From NCBI GenBank assembly GCA_029054245.1, contig JAIDFQ010000043.1, positions 186,001-250,000 of the forward strand: a DNA stretch of 64,000 nt, read 5' to 3'. The notes beneath the pieces are model-generated. The model was not told the DNA's origin and did not search any database. It saw nothing but the letters and a program-made list of their open reading frames with translations. Positions 30,845 to 39,800 of this stretch are shown piece by piece. Each line of letters opens with the position of its first letter. Positions within the stretch are counted from its first letter, which is position 1. Source of the DNA: Lachnospiraceae bacterium (lineage in GTDB: Bacteria > Bacillota > Clostridia > Lachnospirales > Lachnospiraceae). Both the position numbers and the translations under genes were made by a program.

Positions 30845-33372
30845 ATATTTTTCATAAGGTTGCCCTGCAGGGACTAAAGAAAAATCGTACCCGTACCTTT
30901 GTGACGGTGGTCGGTGTGCTGTTGTCCGCGACATTATTTACCACAGTTGCTACTTTTGGAACATCCCTTTTACAATACCTGATCAATGGATCAATTGCCA
31001 AATGTGGCAGCTGGTACATTAATTTTGTGGATGTGGATTCGGACTTTATGCAGGAGAGGATGGCAGATTTTGAGGTCACAGACGCAGTTGCTTTTGAGAA
31101 TATCGGTTATGCTCTGCTAGATGGTGCAAAAAGCGCCGAAAAGCCCTATCTGTTTTTGGCTGGCTTTACGGAGGAAGCTTTTGAACAATTACCGGTCAAA
31201 CTTATTTCCGGCAGACTTCCTCAAAACGATACGGAAGTCATCCTCCCCAATCATATTTCCATTAAAGCAGGGGTGAGGATTCCGATAGGGGAGTTTCTCA
31301 GTCTGGCAGTGGGCAATCGTGAAGCAGACGGGAAATTGCTTACCCAGCATGATTCCTACATCGAAGGTGAAATGTTGCGCATTGTGGAAGAAAAAAAATA
31401 TACGGTTGTTGGAACTTATGAAAGAGCAGGATTTGAAGAACATGATTCGCCGGGATATACAGTGATTACAAAATCCAATGAAACCGATACGACAGGGCGC
31501 TACAGCCTGTTTCTTACGCTGGGGGAACCGCAAAAAGTGAATGCATATGCAGATCGTTTTGCAGATGCAATTCCGTTTGTCCTGAATGAAGATGTGCTGC
31601 GTTTTTATGGTGTGTCGGAAAATACCCTGTTTAATGCTGTTATGTTTGCAGTTGGAGGGATCTTAGTGGGAATCATCATGATTGGGTCTGTTTTCCTGAT
31701 TTATAACTCGTTTCATATTTCCTTAAATGAGCGTATCCATCAGTTTGGTATCCTTATGTCGGTCGGGGCGACTGCCAGACAGCTTAGAAATTCTGTTTTG
31801 TTTGAAGGGTTTTGTATCGGTGTGCTTGGCATCCCGTTTGGTGTGGCGGTCGGTGTAGGAAGTGTTGCACTGATGCTGCCGGTCGTGGAAAAAAATTTTG
31901 CAATCATGTCCACCAGCAGTGTACCACTTACTTTGTCTGTGTCTATTCCGGCAATAGGCGGGGCAATTGCAGTCAGCTTGGTTACCATCTTGATTTCGGC
32001 GTATATTCCGGCGAGAAAGGCGGCCGCTATGCCTGTCATGGAGTGCATTCGACAGACCGGAGAGATTAAGACGGAGGCAAAAGATATGAAAATATCTAAA
32101 TTTGTCGGACGAATGTTGGGGATGGAGGGGGTGCTGGCACTTAAAAATTTCCGCCGGAACAAACGCCGTTACCGCAGTGTGATACTTTCCTTGACTTTAA
32201 GTGTTGTGTTGTTTGTAACGGGTAGCACTTTTGGAAGCACCCTGAAAGGAATTGCGAAGGAGCTGACTGTAGAAGTTGATGGCGACATTTCGTTTTATGC
32301 GCAGGAGATGCCGCAGGAAGAACTGCTTATGCTGTACGACAGACTGCAAAACGTAGATGGGGTCAGAAAAGGCACATGGCAGACCAATCTGTTTTATTCA
32401 TGCACGGTGAGTGGGATTCCTGATGATTTTGCAGATGTTCAGCCTCAGACAACGGACGCGGACGGCGCGGGTGAGGGATGGGATATTCCGATGTTTGCCC
32501 AGTTTTTTGAGGATGCCATTTATGATGAATTTATAGAAAGCCTAGGGTTTGTAAAAGAAGAATACAGCGGACAGGATGGGAAAGTTCTTGCACTTGTTAT
32601 GGATACCTCGGAACATAAAACTTTTTTCGTGGGGCAGGAGGCAGAGTTTACCCTGTATGCGCCTTGGGGGGAGCAGACGAAAACAGTCCGTGCAACTGTG
32701 GTGGACAATTATCCTTTAGATATGCTTCCTTTTGACTCCATGCCGCGGTATATGTATATCCTGTTGGCTCCATGGTCACGTAACGCTGATTTTGCCGGTT
32801 TAGAGGGCGCTTCCAGATCCGGTCTGACTTTCTGGACAGATACCCCGGCGCAGACAATGGCGCGGATCCAGTCAGCAATCATAGATGCAGGTATTACACG
32901 TGATTATACACTGATTAATCTGTCTGCTACAGTGGATCTGTTCCGCAGCCTGACCTTTGTTGTGGATGTATTTACGTATGCATTTGTTATTATGATTTCA
33001 TTGATTGCGGTTGCCAATGTGTTTAATACGATTTCCACGAATATCAGGATCAGGCGGCGGGAACTTGCCATGCTGCGTTCCATAGGAATATCGGAACAGA
33101 GCTTCAATCGGATGATGAATTTTGAATGTTTCTTTTATGGAATGCGTACGCTTCTGTTTGGAGTGCCGATTGCAGGGCTTCTCTCATGGATGATCTACAA
33201 AGGAATGGTGGTTAGTGAACAGCTTGAGGGATATGCATATCATTTCCCATGGAAAAGCATGACGGTCAGCGTACTTGGCGTATTTTGTATTGTATTTATC
33301 ACGATGCTCTATGCGGCTGGTAAGATCAGGAAAGAAAACATTATTGATGCACTCAGAGATGATATGGCGTAA
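30841..33372 (+). CDS. FtsX-family ABC transporter permease
   Basis: An 843-residue permease. One N-terminal membrane helix precedes a first extracellular domain (about 45-255). Three helices follow (about 265-405) with ILMSVGATARQLRNSVLFEGFCIG, the FtsX coupling motif. A second half repeats the pattern: one helix near 445-465, a large extracellular domain (about 470-690) and three helices at the end, with LAMLRSIGISEQSFNRMMNFE. This two-FtsX-domain layout is that of the large MacB-like exporters of Firmicutes, not the 10-helix BceB type. It is the last gene of the operon. The substrate is not readable; resistance to a host or microbial peptide is inferred from context. Confidence 0.9.
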   Translation: MNIFHKVALQGLKKNRTRTFVTVVGVLLSATLFTTVATFGTSLLQYLINGSIAKCGSWYINFVDVDSDFMQERMADFEVTDAVAFENIGYALLDGAKSAEKPYLFLAGFTEEAFEQLPVKLISGRLPQNDTEVILPNHISIKAGVRIPIGEFLSLAVGNREADGKLLTQHDSYIEGEMLRIVEEKKYTVVGTYERAGFEEHDSPGYTVITKSNETDTTGRYSLFLTLGEPQKVNAYADRFADAIPFVLNEDVLRFYGVSENTLFNAVMFAVGGILVGIIMIGSVFLIYNSFHISLNERIHQFGILMSVGATARQLRNSVLFEGFCIGVLGIPFGVAVGVGSVALMLPVVEKNFAIMSTSSVPLTLSVSIPAIGGAIAVSLVTILISAYIPARKAAAMPVMECIRQTGEIKTEAKDMKISKFVGRMLGMEGVLALKNFRRNKRRYRSVILSLTLSVVLFVTGSTFGSTLKGIAKELTVEVDGDISFYAQEMPQEELLMLYDRLQNVDGVRKGTWQTNLFYSCTVSGIPDDFADVQPQTTDADGAGEGWDIPMFAQFFEDAIYDEFIESLGFVKEEYSGQDGKVLALVMDTSEHKTFFVGQEAEFTLYAPWGEQTKTVRATVVDNYPLDMLPFDSMPRYMYILLAPWSRNADFAGLEGASRSGLTFWTDTPAQTMARIQSAIIDAGITRDYTLINLSATVDLFRSLTFVVDVFTYAFVIMISLIAVANVFNTISTNIRIRRRELAMLRSIGISEQSFNRMMNFECFFYGMRTLLFGVPIAGLLSWMIYKGMVVSEQLEGYAYHFPWKSMTVSVLGVFCIVFITMLYAAGKIRKENIIDALRDDMA

Positions 33373-33387
33373 ACTAGAGTCTGTAAT

Positions 33388-33430
33388 TAAAAAAGAAGAA
33401 GGGGCGTCGTTTGGCGGCAGCCCCTTCTTC
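33388..33430 (-). terminator. Terminator of the citrate synthase gene
   Basis: GAAGAAGGGG (33395-33404) and CCCCTTCTTC (33421-33430) form a perfect 10-bp stem. On the minus strand it is followed by a T-run (complement of 33388-33394), so it mainly stops the minus-strand transcript; it may also slow the permease transcript. Confidence 0.8.
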
Positions 33431-33474
33431 GTGTCTATGATAGGTTATTTAACTGAATGAAATAATGAGGCCTG

Positions 33475-34905
33475 TTAGCAGCTTTTCAGTTCTGCGGCGC
33501 TGCAGGATGAATTGTCCTCGGGGGTCATATGAGGAAGTTTGCTTCTCTCTGATAAATCTACATAAGTCCGGTCAACACCGATTGGCTTGTAAGCAGGACG
33601 TATGATTTTACCGTTGTTTGCCAGTTCCTCCATGCGGTGGGCACACCAGCCAGAAATACGCGCAATAGCAAAAATCGGGGTGTAAAGTTCCATCGGAAGC
33701 CCAAGCATATGGTATACAAAACCGGAGTAGAAGTCTACATTGATGCTGACGCCCTTGTACATCTGACGTTCATCGGCAATCACTTCAGGGGCAAGCTTTT
33801 CCACAAGGGAATAGAGTGCAAATTCTTTTTCAAGACCCTTTTCGACGGAAAGCTTTTCGACGAAAGACTTAAAGATGACGGCACGGGGGTCTGACTTTGA
33901 GTAGATTGCGTGCCCAACGCCGTAAATCAGCCCGGCATGGTCAAAGGCTTCTTTGTGAAGCAGACGGCGCAGATAGAAACGTACTTCTTTTTCATCTGTC
34001 CAGTCTTTTACTTCCTGTTTCATTTCCTCAAACATCTGAACAACCTTGATGTTAGCGCCGCCGTGGCGGGGACCTTTAAGGGAACCGATTGCAGCCGCTA
34101 TAACGGAATAAGTGTCCGTCAGAGAAGATGTGACCACATGGGTGGTGAAGGAAGAGTTGTTACCGCCGCCGTGTTCCATATGTAATACAAGCGCCACATC
34201 TAAAAGCTTTGCCTCAAGAGGCGTGTAGGAACTGTCTGGGCGCAGAATATGTAAAATGTTTTCAGCAGTCGAAAGAGAAGGGTCAGGCTGATGGATAAAG
34301 AGGCTTTTCCCATCGTGATAATGGCAATATGCCTGATAGCCATAAATAGATAAAAGAGGGAAAAGACTAATCAGCTGCAGACTCTGACGGAGCACGTTGG
34401 GCAGGGAAACGTCATCTGCACGGTCATCGTAGGAGTACAGAGTAAGCACACTGCGGGCAAGGGTGTTCATCATATCGCTGCTGGGCGCTTTCATAATAAT
34501 GTCTCTCACGAAGCTGGTGGGAAGCGATCTGTATTTGGAAAGAAGGCTTCTGAAGCTGGCAAGTTCATTTTCATCAGGGAGCTGGGCAAATAGGAGAAGA
34601 TAGGTGATTTCTTCAAAACCAAAACGGTCATCTTTGGTAAAGCCGGTTACGAGATCCTTTACGTTATAGCCGCGGTAAAACAGTTCGCCGTGAGCAGGGA
34701 CTTCAACGCCGTCAACGATATTTTTGGCGCGCACATCGGATATATTAGTAAGACCGGCAAGCACACCCTTACCGTTTAAGTCGCGGAGACCTCTTTTGAC
34801 ATCATACTTTGTAAAAAGTGCTGTATCAATGATATCAGCCTGTTCGCTCATCTTGGCTAGACGGACGATTTCGGGTGTGATTTCAGAAAATGCATTATGA
34901 TCCAT
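33475..34905 (-). CDS. gltA: Citrate synthase
   Basis: A 476-residue citrate/2-methylcitrate synthase that condenses oxaloacetate with acetyl-CoA. Catalytic histidines occur in VLHMEHGGGNNSSFTTHVV and YGVGHAIYSKSDPRAV, with KGPRHGGANIKVVQM between them, and the catalytic aspartate in NVDFYSGFVYHMLGLP. The chain is longer than the 370-430 of many family members because of an N-terminal extension (about 1-55) before the GVLAGLTNISDV region. The gene is divergent from pckA, whose product consumes oxaloacetate, so the intergenic region may coordinate them. 2-Methylcitrate synthase activity cannot be excluded. Confidence 0.92.
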   Translation of the reverse strand: MDHNAFSEITPEIVRLAKMSEQADIIDTALFTKYDVKRGLRDLNGKGVLAGLTNISDVRAKNIVDGVEVPAHGELFYRGYNVKDLVTGFTKDDRFGFEEITYLLLFAQLPDENELASFRSLLSKYRSLPTSFVRDIIMKAPSSDMMNTLARSVLTLYSYDDRADDVSLPNVLRQSLQLISLFPLLSIYGYQAYCHYHDGKSLFIHQPDPSLSTAENILHILRPDSSYTPLEAKLLDVALVLHMEHGGGNNSSFTTHVVTSSLTDTYSVIAAAIGSLKGPRHGGANIKVVQMFEEMKQEVKDWTDEKEVRFYLRRLLHKEAFDHAGLIYGVGHAIYSKSDPRAVIFKSFVEKLSVEKGLEKEFALYSLVEKLAPEVIADERQMYKGVSINVDFYSGFVYHMLGLPMELYTPIFAIARISGWCAHRMEELANNGKIIRPAYKPIGVDRTYVDLSERSKLPHMTPEDNSSCSAAELKSC

Positions 34906-35152
34906 ATTAAATGACTCCTTTCTATGAAAAAAATATGAAACTGTGTCTGGTATTTAAACATAAGAAATGATTAATACTGTCAGTTAATATCAAGAAATGA
35001 AAGAACATTTCAGAAAAAACCTATTAATTTATAATAACATGCAATTTCAGTTCAAACAAGTAAAAAATATTTGTTCACAAATTTTTTAGAAAAATGTAAT
35101 GATTTCAAAGAGTAAAATTATGATTTGTTAAAAAAAATGAAGCCTGTAAATA
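34906..35152. other. AT-rich divergent regulatory region between gltA and pckA
   Basis: About 250 bases without a gene, very AT-rich with repeated AAGAAATGA (34971 and 34993 regions). It must contain the minus-strand citrate synthase promoter, but I could not assign it with confidence. Confidence 0.5.
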
Positions 35153-35181
35153 TTGACTTTTAAAAACATGTTTGAGATAAT
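35153..35181 (+). promoter_or_regulatory. pckA promoter
   Basis: TTGACT (35153-35158), 17 bases, GATAAT (35176-35181). The transcript would start near 35188, about 100 bases before the pckA ATG. Confidence 0.7.
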
Positions 35182-35187
35182 ACAAGA

Positions 35188-35254
35188 GGTGTGCCGAAAG
35201 GTACATATTAAGTGAAAAACCGTAAAGCGGCAGTTGTGGATGGCAGCTTTACGG
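35188..35254 (+). promoter_or_regulatory. Structured 5' leader of pckA
   Basis: GTGCC-GAAA-GGTAC (35191-35204) is a short hairpin with a GNRA tetraloop almost at the transcript start. A second hairpin has a perfect 9-bp stem, CCGTAAAGC (35220-35228) with GCTTTACGG (35246-35254). The ribosome binding site AAGGAGG (35275-35281) lies 20 bases further. Function may be mRNA stability or regulation; no known riboswitch is recognised. Confidence 0.5.
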
Positions 35255-35290
35255 TGGAAAATATACAATTATTTAAGGAGGACGTATAAT

Positions 35291-36997
35291 ATGTCAACAA
35301 AAGCGTATTATCCAATTTCCGAAATCGGCAAAGGTAAGGTTGGTTTTTCTAAGACCCGTTCTATTATCGAAGCTGCTTTTTACGGAAACAATGTAGTTAA
35401 GGTTAACACATTGAAAGAAGCTTACGAATTAGCCAAAAATTCACCTGGAACCATCGTGACAGATATGCCTGTCAAAGATGGAGAAACATTTGGTCTTGAA
35501 AGAGACGCAAAAGTTCTTTTATTCAATGACGGTGCAGTAACAGGTCGTTACGCAGCAGCACGTCGTATCAAGGGCGAACCGGGTGTTGATGAAGCAAAAC
35601 TGGACAAGGTGGTTATGGATGCGGTTTACAATACACGTTGGAAAACCATGTATCATGCAGAGTGCTTCGTTGGTCTTGATCCTGAATTCATGGTAAAGGC
35701 TCACCTTCTGATTCCCGAAGGAGAAGAGAATCTTCTTTACAACTGGATGATCAACTTCCAGTATATGTCAGATGAATATGTAAAGATGTACAAAAACTCC
35801 AAGCCTGTAGGCGACGGAAAAGAACCGGATATCTACATATTCTCAGACCCCCAGTGGGCTCCTCAGGATGCGCCTGATGTTGATTTCAGCTGCTTAAGCG
35901 ATCCTCTGACTCTGTGCTACTTCGATACCAACGAAAACTGCGCAGCAATCCTTGGTATGAGATACTTTGGAGAACACAAGAAAGGAACACTGACCATGGC
36001 ATGGGCGCTTGCAAACAGAAATGGTTATGCAGCATGCCACGGCGGACAGAAAGAATATACATTGCCTGATGGCTCCAAGTTCGTTGCATCTGTTTATGGT
36101 CTGTCAGGATCAGGAAAGTCCACATTGACACATGCAAAACATGGCGGCAAGTATCCTATTACTGTACTGCATGATGACGCATTTATCATCAACACAGATA
36201 CATGTGCTTCTGTAGCGTTAGAGCCTACTTATTTTGATAAGACAGCTGATTACCCTACAGGATGTCCTGATAATGAATATCTTCTGTCTGCTCAGAACTG
36301 CTCTGCAACAATGGATGAAAACGGCAAGATCCAGCTGGTAACAGAAGATATCAGAAATGGCAACGGACGTGCAATCAAGTCCAAATTATGGTCTCCTAAC
36401 CGTGTGGATAAGATTGACGCTCCTGTTAACGCAATCTTCTGGATTATGAAGGATCCTACCATTCCGCCTGTAGTTAAATTAAAAGGAGCAGCGCTTGCCT
36501 CTGTTATGGGAGCTACACTGGCTACTAAGACATCTACAGCAGAACGTGTTGCAGCTGGTACTGACTTGAATGCACTTCGTATTGTACCTTATGCTAATCC
36601 TTTCAGAACCTATCCTTTGGTTAACGACTATGAGAAGTTCAAAAAGTTAGTGGAAGAGAAGAATGTAGCATGCTATATCGTTAACACTGGCGACTTTATG
36701 GGAACCAAGGTTAAACCTGCTGATACATTAGGAATTCTTGAGACCATCGTTGAAGGTAAGGCTACATTTGAAAAATGGGGCAACTTTGATGATATCGAGA
36801 TTATGTATGACTGGGAAGGCAAGACTGCTGACTTTAAGCCTGACTTAAATGATGCAGAATACAAGGCGGCTCTTAAGAGTGCTATGCAGAACCGTGTAGA
36901 TGCTGTTAAGGGATTTGCTGAGAAGAAAGAAGGCTATGACAAACTTCCTGACGAAGCGCTTGCTGCTGTTCAGAAGCTGGTTGATGCTCTTAACTAA
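35291..36997 (+). CDS. pckA: Phosphoenolpyruvate carboxykinase (ATP)
   Basis: A 568-residue ATP-dependent PEPCK that interconverts oxaloacetate + ATP and PEP + CO2 + ADP. In fermentative gut anaerobes it often runs towards oxaloacetate, conserving ATP. Visible motifs are the kinase-1a P-loop [19 protein letters not shown], followed by VLHDDAFII (metal-binding), and the substrate-loop region TMAWALANRNGYAACHGG. ATG 35291 follows AAGGAGG by 9 bases; an upstream in-frame start would lie within the leader hairpin. Codon use is strongly biased (GGT, CGT, AAC, TTC), suggesting high expression. It is monocistronic with its own terminator. Confidence 0.95.
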   Translation: MSTKAYYPISEIGKGKVGFSKTRSIIEAAFYGNNVVKVNTLKEAYELAKNSPGTIVTDMPVKDGETFGLERDAKVLLFNDGAVTGRYAAARRIKGEPGVDEAKLDKVVMDAVYNTRWKTMYHAECFVGLDPEFMVKAHLLIPEGEENLLYNWMINFQYMSDEYVKMYKNSKPVGDGKEPDIYIFSDPQWAPQDAPDVDFSCLSDPLTLCYFDTNENCAAILGMRYFGEHKKGTLTMAWALANRNGYAACHGGQKEYTLPDGSKFVASVYGLSGSGKSTLTHAKHGGKYPITVLHDDAFIINTDTCASVALEPTYFDKTADYPTGCPDNEYLLSAQNCSATMDENGKIQLVTEDIRNGNGRAIKSKLWSPNRVDKIDAPVNAIFWIMKDPTIPPVVKLKGAALASVMGATLATKTSTAERVAAGTDLNALRIVPYANPFRTYPLVNDYEKFKKLVEEKNVACYIVNTGDFMGTKVKPADTLGILETIVEGKATFEKWGNFDDIEIMYDWEGKTADFKPDLNDAEYKAALKSAMQNRVDAVKGFAEKKEGYDKLPDEALAAVQKLVDALN

Positions 36998-37018
36998 TAA
37001 AAATATGCATTCATTTAT

Positions 37019-37050
37019 AAAACCGGGCAGTTAATTCTGTCCGGTTTTTT
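37019..37050 (+). terminator. pckA terminator
   Basis: AACCGGGCAG (37021-37030) pairs with CTGTCCGGTT (37037-37046) with one wobble, followed by TTTT. Confidence 0.85.
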
Positions 37051-37083
37051 CGATTTTTTTGTTGTTTACAAAAAAAATACCAG

Positions 37084-37112
37084 TTGTATTTTGACCGACT
37101 ATTGGATATAAT
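37084..37112 (+). promoter_or_regulatory. Promoter of the probable 6S RNA
   Basis: TTGTAT (37084-37089), 17 bases, perfect TATAAT (37107-37112). No coding start follows for almost 300 bases, which fits an RNA gene. Confidence 0.7.
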
Positions 37113-37119
37113 AAAAATA

Positions 37120-37305
37120 ACCTGAAATGTACGACAACTCCTGTTAGTTTTGAACCTACAGATACTTTAAACGGGATTCCTATATCATCTGGCGGCTGTC
37201 AAGCCCTCACTCATTTTTGAGGATTGGAAGGGAAGGCAAAAGTGCAGGTTGCGGTGACCCACCTAGCGCGGCTAGGAGTCAAAAGGCAGGAACCGGCATT
37301 TTGGG
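37120..37305 (+). ncRNA. ssrS: Probable 6S RNA
   Basis: The region lies between a clear promoter and a terminator and has no plausible reading frame of its own. The two ends form a long interrupted helix: AAATG (37125-37129) with CATTT (37297-37301), CCTG (37140-37143) with CAGG (37287-37290), TTTTGA (37148-37153) with TCAAAA (37279-37284), and CCTA (37155-37158) with TAGG (37273-37276). The centre has small hairpins, CCTCA/TGAGG at 37205-37222 and CCTAGC/GCTAGG at 37262-37276; the latter competes with the innermost pairing. This closed-ends, open-centre shape and the AGTTTTGAACC...GGTGACCC...AGGAGTCAAAA pattern resemble clostridial 6S RNA, which binds sigma-A RNA polymerase as a promoter mimic. 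The exact ends are estimates. Confidence 0.65.
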
Positions 37306-37313
37306 TATAAATA

Positions 37314-37341
37314 ATAGATGCCTCGTTTACGCAGCATCTAT
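37314..37341 (+). repeat. Hairpin downstream of the 6S RNA
   Basis: ATAGATGC (37314-37321) pairs perfectly with GCATCTAT (37334-37341); no T-run follows. It may protect the RNA 3' end or belong to a longer precursor. Confidence 0.5.
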
Positions 37342-37357
37342 ATGTTCAACAAAAGAA

Positions 37358-37386
37358 AAAGCAGCCTTGAGTGGCTGCTTTTTCTT
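37358..37386 (+). terminator. Terminator before the SpoIID-like gene
   Basis: AAAGCAGCC (37358-37366) pairs with GGCTGCTTT (37373-37381) and is followed by TTCTTTG. It probably ends the 6S RNA transcript. Confidence 0.8.
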
Positions 37387-37405
37387 TGTTAGATGGAGTA
37401 TGAAT

Positions 37406-39778
37406 ATGAAAAAGAATGATAGGATTCTGATTAAGGTAGTTGTGGTAGTGGTATTGACGATTCTGTTTGTATGGCTGGTGTATCGGGATGAAAAAGTATA
37501 TCAGCTTTCACAGCCGGAAGGGGAATTGGCAGAAGCGGATGATGTCAGAATATTACTTACGGAATTGCAGAAAAACAGCGCTGGAAAGATTGATGCAGCT
37601 GCGCTTGCTAAACTGATTGAAAAGCATTTTGGGGAAGGGAAGGAAACCATACAGTATGCGGCATATCTGGAACTTCTGGATTGCTTGATTGGAAAGGAGG
37701 GGCAGTCCGAAGAAAGCGATAAGCTGAGAAAAAGCATTACATATAAAGACCGGTATAGAGAAGATTTTTTTATTTTGAAAAAAGACTGGTATGACAGTTA
37801 TGCAAGATTGATAAAATTTTATGGTCTTGACCAAATAATAAAAGCGGAAAAATTTGAAATTATATGTGGAAATGGTGATCTTGTAGGAACAGAACGAATC
37901 GGTGAGAACTGCCTTTTAGGGAAGGATGGAAATGTATATCCATTTATTTCTGAGGATTTTTCTGCGCTGAGGTTTGTGACTGTGAAGGCATATACAAATG
38001 GAGATGCGCTGCTTACATTAGTAGATGTGCTTTCAGATAAAAGCAAACTTGATAATATTTGGATTATGGAGGCAGAGGGAGAGCATATTCGATTCTTTTA
38101 TGATGAATATGAGATTGCGGCAAGGGCGCCGCAGGCGGTGGAGGATCCTCTTAAGACCAGGGAGCAGGTAGCAGACCTTACCTACAAAAATGGGGATATT
38201 CAAAGGATCGATGTCAAAAATGAGAGAATCGGAGGGAAACTGCTTGGCATGGATGAAGAGCAGGTCGAGATAGAAGGGCATGGAAAAGTTCCGGTAAAGG
38301 AAAATTGTGTTGGGTATATGCTTTATGAATCGCTTCGCAGGGCAGAGCGGTCAGAGTTGTCCATTGGTTATGATTTCGCAGATTTTGTATTAGAGGACGG
38401 AGAAATCTGTGCGTTTCTCATTACAAAAAAGGAAAAGATGGAAACCATCAGGGTTGCCATAAGAAGCGATAACTTTGAAAGCCTGTATCATGATCAGTTT
38501 GTTTTTAGTTGTCAGGATGACATGACGATTTTTTATGGAGATTATGATGACAGAAAGCAGGAAGAGATAGCAGCGGGACAGGAGCTTGTCATTGAATCAG
38601 GGAGCAGGTACCTTGCAGGAGACAGGATAGAAATTACACCTTCGGTCAATACAGGCAGGATTCAGGTGCTTTCCCTAAAACGTAGTCAGGGAACACCGGC
38701 GTACCGCGGAAAGCTGGAAATCGTACAGGAGGACGATGGACTGATTCTAATTAATGAAGTGCTGTTGGAAGAATATCTTTACTCGGTGGTTCCTAGTGAG
38801 ATGCCCGCAACATATCCAGAAGAGTCGCTTAAAGCCCAGGCAATCTGCGCAAGAACGTATGGATACAGGTATTTGATCCAGCCGGGATACGAAAAACTAG
38901 GGGCACATGTGGATGACAGCGTAGGATATCAGGTGTACAACAATATTGCTGAAAATGTCAATTCCACCAAGGCAGTAAAGGAAACGGCGGGAATGCTCCT
39001 TTTGTATGGGGAGGAGCCGGTAAGCACCTATTATTATTCTACCTCCTGCGGTTTTGGTGCGGATGCCGGCGTGTGGAATGAGGATCAGAAGGATAAAATG
39101 CCGTATCTGAAATCAGAACACATTGCAAGGCAAAAAGAGGAAGATACGGTCTTAGCTGGGGATCTTTCCCTGGAAGAAAATTTCAGGGCGTATATTTCTC
39201 AAATAGATGAAAATGCTTATGAAAAGGAAGAGGCGTGGTTTCGGTGGACCTATCAGATGGCGACTCTCGACGAATCCCTGCTATTTAAAAGACTGAAGGA
39301 GAGATTTCATGCAGGAAAAACGAAAATTCTTACCTACACGGGGGAAGGCAGCTCTTATGAAGAGACAGATCAGTTTGAATCCAAGGAACCTAAGGAATTT
39401 AAGAAGGTTTATGATATAAGATGCCTGAAACGGAAAGAAGGAGGCGTCATGGAAGAACTTCTGATAGAAACGGATAAGGGCGTCTATAAAGTGATTTCAG
39501 AATATAACATAAGATATATTCTGAATCAGAATGGAACGGTAATTAGACAGGATGGTTCCTTATCGGAGGGATTCTCGCTGCTCCCTAGCGCATATCTGAT
39601 ATTAGATGTTGTAAAATCGGGAAAAGATGTGGTAGGATATACTATTATCGGCGGTGGCTATGGTCATGGCGTGGGGATGTCCCAGAACGGGGCAAGGGCA
39701 ATGGGAATGGCAGATATGGATTGTGAGAGCATTCTTTCTTTCTTTTATAAAGACTGTCAGATAGAGAAGATTTATTAA
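37406..39778 (+). CDS. SpoIID/LytB-domain protein with N-terminal membrane anchor
   Basis: A 790-residue protein. One transmembrane helix lies at about 8-26, then some 370 residues of unrecognised extracellular sequence. The SpoIID/LytB region follows at about 430-640. It begins YRGKLEIVQEDDGLILINEV and includes YLYSVVPSEMPATYPEESLKAQAICARTYGY and TYYYSTSCGFGA. The C-terminal GGGYGHGVGMSQNGARAMG is the highly conserved end of the family. SpoIID is a lytic transglycosylase for denuded peptidoglycan during engulfment; this long version is a membrane-bound relative and could act in sporulation or division. ATG 37406 has GGAG 7 bases upstream. Longer in-frame starts would run back through the 6S RNA region. 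Confidence 0.85.
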   Translation: MKKNDRILIKVVVVVVLTILFVWLVYRDEKVYQLSQPEGELAEADDVRILLTELQKNSAGKIDAAALAKLIEKHFGEGKETIQYAAYLELLDCLIGKEGQSEESDKLRKSITYKDRYREDFFILKKDWYDSYARLIKFYGLDQIIKAEKFEIICGNGDLVGTERIGENCLLGKDGNVYPFISEDFSALRFVTVKAYTNGDALLTLVDVLSDKSKLDNIWIMEAEGEHIRFFYDEYEIAARAPQAVEDPLKTREQVADLTYKNGDIQRIDVKNERIGGKLLGMDEEQVEIEGHGKVPVKENCVGYMLYESLRRAERSELSIGYDFADFVLEDGEICAFLITKKEKMETIRVAIRSDNFESLYHDQFVFSCQDDMTIFYGDYDDRKQEEIAAGQELVIESGSRYLAGDRIEITPSVNTGRIQVLSLKRSQGTPAYRGKLEIVQEDDGLILINEVLLEEYLYSVVPSEMPATYPEESLKAQAICARTYGYRYLIQPGYEKLGAHVDDSVGYQVYNNIAENVNSTKAVKETAGMLLLYGEEPVSTYYYSTSCGFGADAGVWNEDQKDKMPYLKSEHIARQKEEDTVLAGDLSLEENFRAYISQIDENAYEKEEAWFRWTYQMATLDESLLFKRLKERFHAGKTKILTYTGEGSSYEETDQFESKEPKEFKKVYDIRCLKRKEGGVMEELLIETDKGVYKVISEYNIRYILNQNGTVIRQDGSLSEGFSLLPSAYLILDVVKSGKDVVGYTIIGGGYGHGVGMSQNGARAMGMADMDCESILSFFYKDCQIEKIY

Positions 39779-39800
39779 TGGATATGTCAGAGGAATACTT

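Noticed and set aside
37217..37405. Upstream extension of the SpoIID-like protein
   Set aside because: It would run through the probable 6S RNA and its terminator, has no ribosome binding site, and the hydrophobic anchor starts cleanly after ATG 37406.
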